Of a stretch of DNA of 64,000 nt, positions 61,615-64,000 are shown one piece after another. Source of the stretch: Puia sp963703355 (GTDB lineage: Bacteria; Bacteroidota; Bacteroidia; Chitinophagales; Chitinophagaceae); contig OY969813.1 of the NCBI GenBank assembly GCA_963703355.1, positions 2,046,001 to 2,110,000 of the forward strand. Reading direction: 5' to 3'. The position numbers and the translations under genes were made by a program. How positions within the stretch are numbered: position 1 is the stretch's first letter; each line of letters begins with the position of its first letter. The notes under the pieces are model-generated. The model was not told where the DNA came from, searched no databases, and saw nothing but the letters and a program-made list of their open reading frames with translations.

Positions 61615-64000
61615 TTACTTAAAAGTATACTCCATCAAACTGCTGTTATCTACTCCATATTTTTTTGCGAATGCTTTTATCACTGTACCTGAAGTCACCG
61701 TAAAAGGATGTACGTATTCATATTTTTCCGAAAACGCAGGCGTGGTTCCATCAGTTGAATAATAGATTTTTGTACCGGGCGTTTGGCTAATAATCGTGAT
61801 CTTATTTCCCAATACGGAAATTTCCGGTCTCTTAACCACATTCGCATACCTGAGCGTACGTTCGTCGCTAATCACTCCGTTCCAATTCAACCCGAATCCA
61901 AAATTATAAGTATTACCATTCGCATCCGTATAGCAAATCATATCGTGCGGAACATCTTCATATTGAAGTTCTACATTTTTCATACTTGCGGGCATCTGCA
62001 CGGGTAACAATCCAGAAGGCTCCGTTACTCCGGTAACAATATCCATGATCGCCTGATTTTGTACGCCAAAACTCACGATTATACCATCTGCGTCTTTTTC
62101 AAATTCACTTAACACCCCAGGTTTTGTGAGTGATAAACAAACGATCACAGGTTTTCCATGCATTGCGGCCTTTGTATCGCGGATTGTTTTAAGATCCACG
62201 GCATTTGAAGCAGTTATGGTTTTGCCTTTATAAGATCTGTTGGTAATTCCGGGTTCAACAGGATCACCGGCGGCGATACTATGTTCCCTTGCGTATTCTG
62301 CAGTATATGTATCGTATTGCAAACTTATTGGAACATATCCATTCCCTCCTTTAACCAGATCGTCCTTGTCATACCCCGGACCACCCGAAGGACCACCTGC
62401 AAAAACAATTGCGTAATCTGCCTTTGCCGGATCATCCGTTGTAGTAAAATATCTTTTTAATATTTCGGGGTTAACTGCATCAACTTCTTTCGCAGGAGTA
62501 ATATTTCCAAAGAAATCTTTCCTTGCGGGCACAAATAATTTGGGTATGAAAACCGTTTTCCCGGTTTGCAACGGTAACACATGATCGTTATTCTTGAGCA
62601 TTACAATCGATTTAAGCTGGGCTTCATACCCGGCTTTCATGAACTCAGCTTTTCCAACTGTTTGCTTTGTGTTTTCGATATTCAAATATGGATTTTCAAA
62701 TAGGCCTACACGAAAAATATTTTTCAGCAATCTAACGGCAGACTGTTCCATACGTGCACGCATAAACGTTTCACCATGTTCTCTGATTCCCATTTTATAA
62801 GCCTCAATAACCGGACCGGCATCGTTGTTGCCTCCGAACTGATCTACTCCTGCCATTAAAATTTTATAATGTCTTTCAGCGACTGTTTTGTTTTCCATTC
62901 CCCATGACTTTCCCGCGAATATATCAGGTGATTTCCCTTCATCTGCTGTTACCAGCCAGTCGGTACATATAACGCCGTCATATCCATATTTTTTTCTCAG
63001 TAAGTCCGTAATCAGATAGGCATTATAGCTGTTACCTTCATTTTCTTTGTTTTTACTATCCCTGTCATAGGATATAGTATAATAGGGCATAACTGCTGCT
63101 GCCATTTTAGTTTTACCTGTAAGATGTAACGCTCCATCCACGAATGGTACAACCTGTTCATCAAAATTATTTCCAGGATACACAGCAAATTTCCCATATG
63201 CAAAATGTGCATCCCTGCCGCTTTCTTCCGGACCGCCTCCGGGCCAATGTTTGATCATGGCATTTACACTATTGTATCCCCAACCATCGGTTATTTCACT
63301 GCTGCCCGTAGAAGTTTGAAAGCCATCTACATATGCCCTGGCCATATCTGCATCCAATTGAGGGTCTTCACCAAAAGTTCCATTGATACGAGACCATCTC
63401 GGTTCAGTGCCCAAGTCGATTTGTGGAGATAGTGCAGTAGTAATACCCAACGCTCTGTATTCTTTCGCTGCAATCTGACCAAATTGTAAAACAATGGTCG
63501 GATCAAACGTGGCAGCCAGACCAATAGATTCGGGCCATTGAGAAATTTTACCGCCTGCACCAGCTGTATATTCAACTCCTGCATTGGTACTATTTCGGGG
63601 ATCTGTGCTGTTATTGGCCGGTATACCTAAACCAATTCCTTCTACCAATGCCTGCATGTTGTTATTCCATCGCGCAGCTACTTCCGGAGATTGGACCGAA
63701 GTAATTAAAACGTGACGGAGGTTATCATTTGTCAAAAAAGTTTTTTGCTGATCCGTAAGATCCCAGGCATTTGCACCACTTTCACCAAATGGCTTGCCAC
63801 CATAACTTGCTTTGCCCATCGGACCTGGTAAAGCCGGAATTGCCTGATGGAGACTATACAACATCAGGCCAGCTATCTGTTCTATAGTCATTTTAGATGC
63901 CAAATCTGCAGCCCTTTTATCAACGGATATTCTCCAATCTTCGTAGATGTCCAGTCTGCCGTTTTTATTAAGATCTTTAAACGCAAGTCCATCTACTGTA
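61615..64000 (-). CDS. glycoside hydrolase family 3, 5' end outside the window (partial)
   Basis: Secreted beta-glucosidase-like enzyme removing sugars from glycan ends. The frame is open to the right edge: codons above 63903 read DGLAFKDLNKNGRLDIYEDW followed by RAADLASKMT, the normal GH3 N-terminus, so the TTG at 63901-63903 is not the start. The GH3 N domain shows IKHWPGGGPEESGRDAHF and the nucleophile aspartate in GVICTDWLVT; the C domain has ADYAIVFAGGPSGGP and IVSFGVQNQAIMDIV. The last 60 residues (TPGTKIYYSTDGTTP) form a chitobiase-like C-terminal domain. Confidence 0.92.
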   Translation of the reverse strand, partial: TVDGLAFKDLNKNGRLDIYEDWRISVDKRAADLASKMTIEQIAGLMLYSLHQAIPALPGPMGKASYGGKPFGESGANAWDLTDQQKTFLTNDNLRHVLITSVQSPEVAARWNNNMQALVEGIGLGIPANNSTDPRNSTNAGVEYTAGAGGKISQWPESIGLAATFDPTIVLQFGQIAAKEYRALGITTALSPQIDLGTEPRWSRINGTFGEDPQLDADMARAYVDGFQTSTGSSEITDGWGYNSVNAMIKHWPGGGPEESGRDAHFAYGKFAVYPGNNFDEQVVPFVDGALHLTGKTKMAAAVMPYYTISYDRDSKNKENEGNSYNAYLITDLLRKKYGYDGVICTDWLVTADEGKSPDIFAGKSWGMENKTVAERHYKILMAGVDQFGGNNDAGPVIEAYKMGIREHGETFMRARMEQSAVRLLKNIFRVGLFENPYLNIENTKQTVGKAEFMKAGYEAQLKSIVMLKNNDHVLPLQTGKTVFIPKLFVPARKDFFGNITPAKEVDAVNPEILKRYFTTTDDPAKADYAIVFAGGPSGGPGYDKDDLVKGGNGYVPISLQYDTYTAEYAREHSIAAGDPVEPGITNRSYKGKTITASNAVDLKTIRDTKAAMHGKPVIVCLSLTKPGVLSEFEKDADGIIVSFGVQNQAIMDIVTGVTEPSGLLPVQMPASMKNVELQYEDVPHDMICYTDANGNTYNFGFGLNWNGVISDERTLRYANVVKRPEISVLGNKITIISQTPGTKIYYSTDGTTPAFSEKYEYVHPFTVTSGTVIKAFAKKYGVDNSSLMEYTFK

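Noticed and set aside
63901..63903. TTG at 63901-63903 as the GH3 start codon
   Set aside because: The frame continues upstream to the window edge with conserved GH3 N-terminal sequence, so the gene is simply cut by the window.

Overview
The window reads as chromosome of a Bacteroidota bacterium, most likely of the Chitinophagaceae or a close relative. The evidence is a complete gldK-gldL-gldM-gldN block for type IX secretion and gliding, families typical of the phylum (DUF4271, DUF4783, an ECF sigma factor followed by a membrane protein with a barrel-like C-terminus, a TolB-like propeller fused to an outer-membrane barrel, SusD-independent TonB receptors), moderate-to-low GC, and several upstream boxes that fit the phylum's -7 consensus TAnnTTTG. 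No CRISPR array, insertion sequence, prophage or rRNA was seen. One tRNA gene and one cobalamin riboswitch are present.

Layout. 1-5.1 kb: tail of an unknown gene, mreD-mreC-mreB (reverse), tryptophan 2,3-dioxygenase, purD. 5.3-11.2 kb: peptide transporter, apaG, isocitrate dehydrogenase, MazG-like, PhzF-like, dtd, arfB. 11.2-13.0 kb: an MbnP/MbnH pair (copper-binding protein and its diheme oxidase) without methanobactin genes. 13.1-20.3 kb: surface protein, S41 protease, a flippase and two nucleotide-sugar enzymes for an acidic amino-sugar polysaccharide. 20.3-32.5 kb: MBL hydrolase, TolB-like outer-membrane protein, YciH, nadC, DUF4783, gpmI, ECF sigma with its likely regulator, lipoprotein, uvrC. 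32.8-37.8 kb: gldN, gldM, gldL, gldK (reverse). 38-45.2 kb: DUF255 protein, hemD, DUF4271, Omp85 protein, hemW. 45.2-53.1 kb: reverse-strand series of a small membrane ORF, gpsA, HlyD-type adaptor, TolC, a PLP enzyme, a C39-peptidase ABC exporter and a short double-glycine peptide gene. 53.4-60.3 kb: amino-acid transporter, a TonB receptor, then cobalamin riboswitch, BtuB-like receptor and BtuG-like propeller lipoprotein. 60.4-64 kb: marC, tRNA-Arg(CCG), acetyltransferase, and a GH3 glycosidase running off the right edge.

Two things stand out. First, the 53.1-46.4 kb stretch contains a possible complete peptide-export system: a 51-residue precursor ending its leader in Gly-Gly, a peptidase-containing ABC transporter that would cut after that motif, and a TolC plus periplasmic adaptor downstream. 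Second, short tandem arrays with 7- or 8-base units lie just after the stop codons of many genes (mreB, icd, mbnH, nadC, hemD, gldK, gldN, purD). One array forms the last codons and stop of a transporter gene, and one sits in frame inside a thioredoxin-like gene. These look like related, spreading or expanding 3'-end elements.

All assignments come from reading sequence and motifs by eye; no database search was possible.
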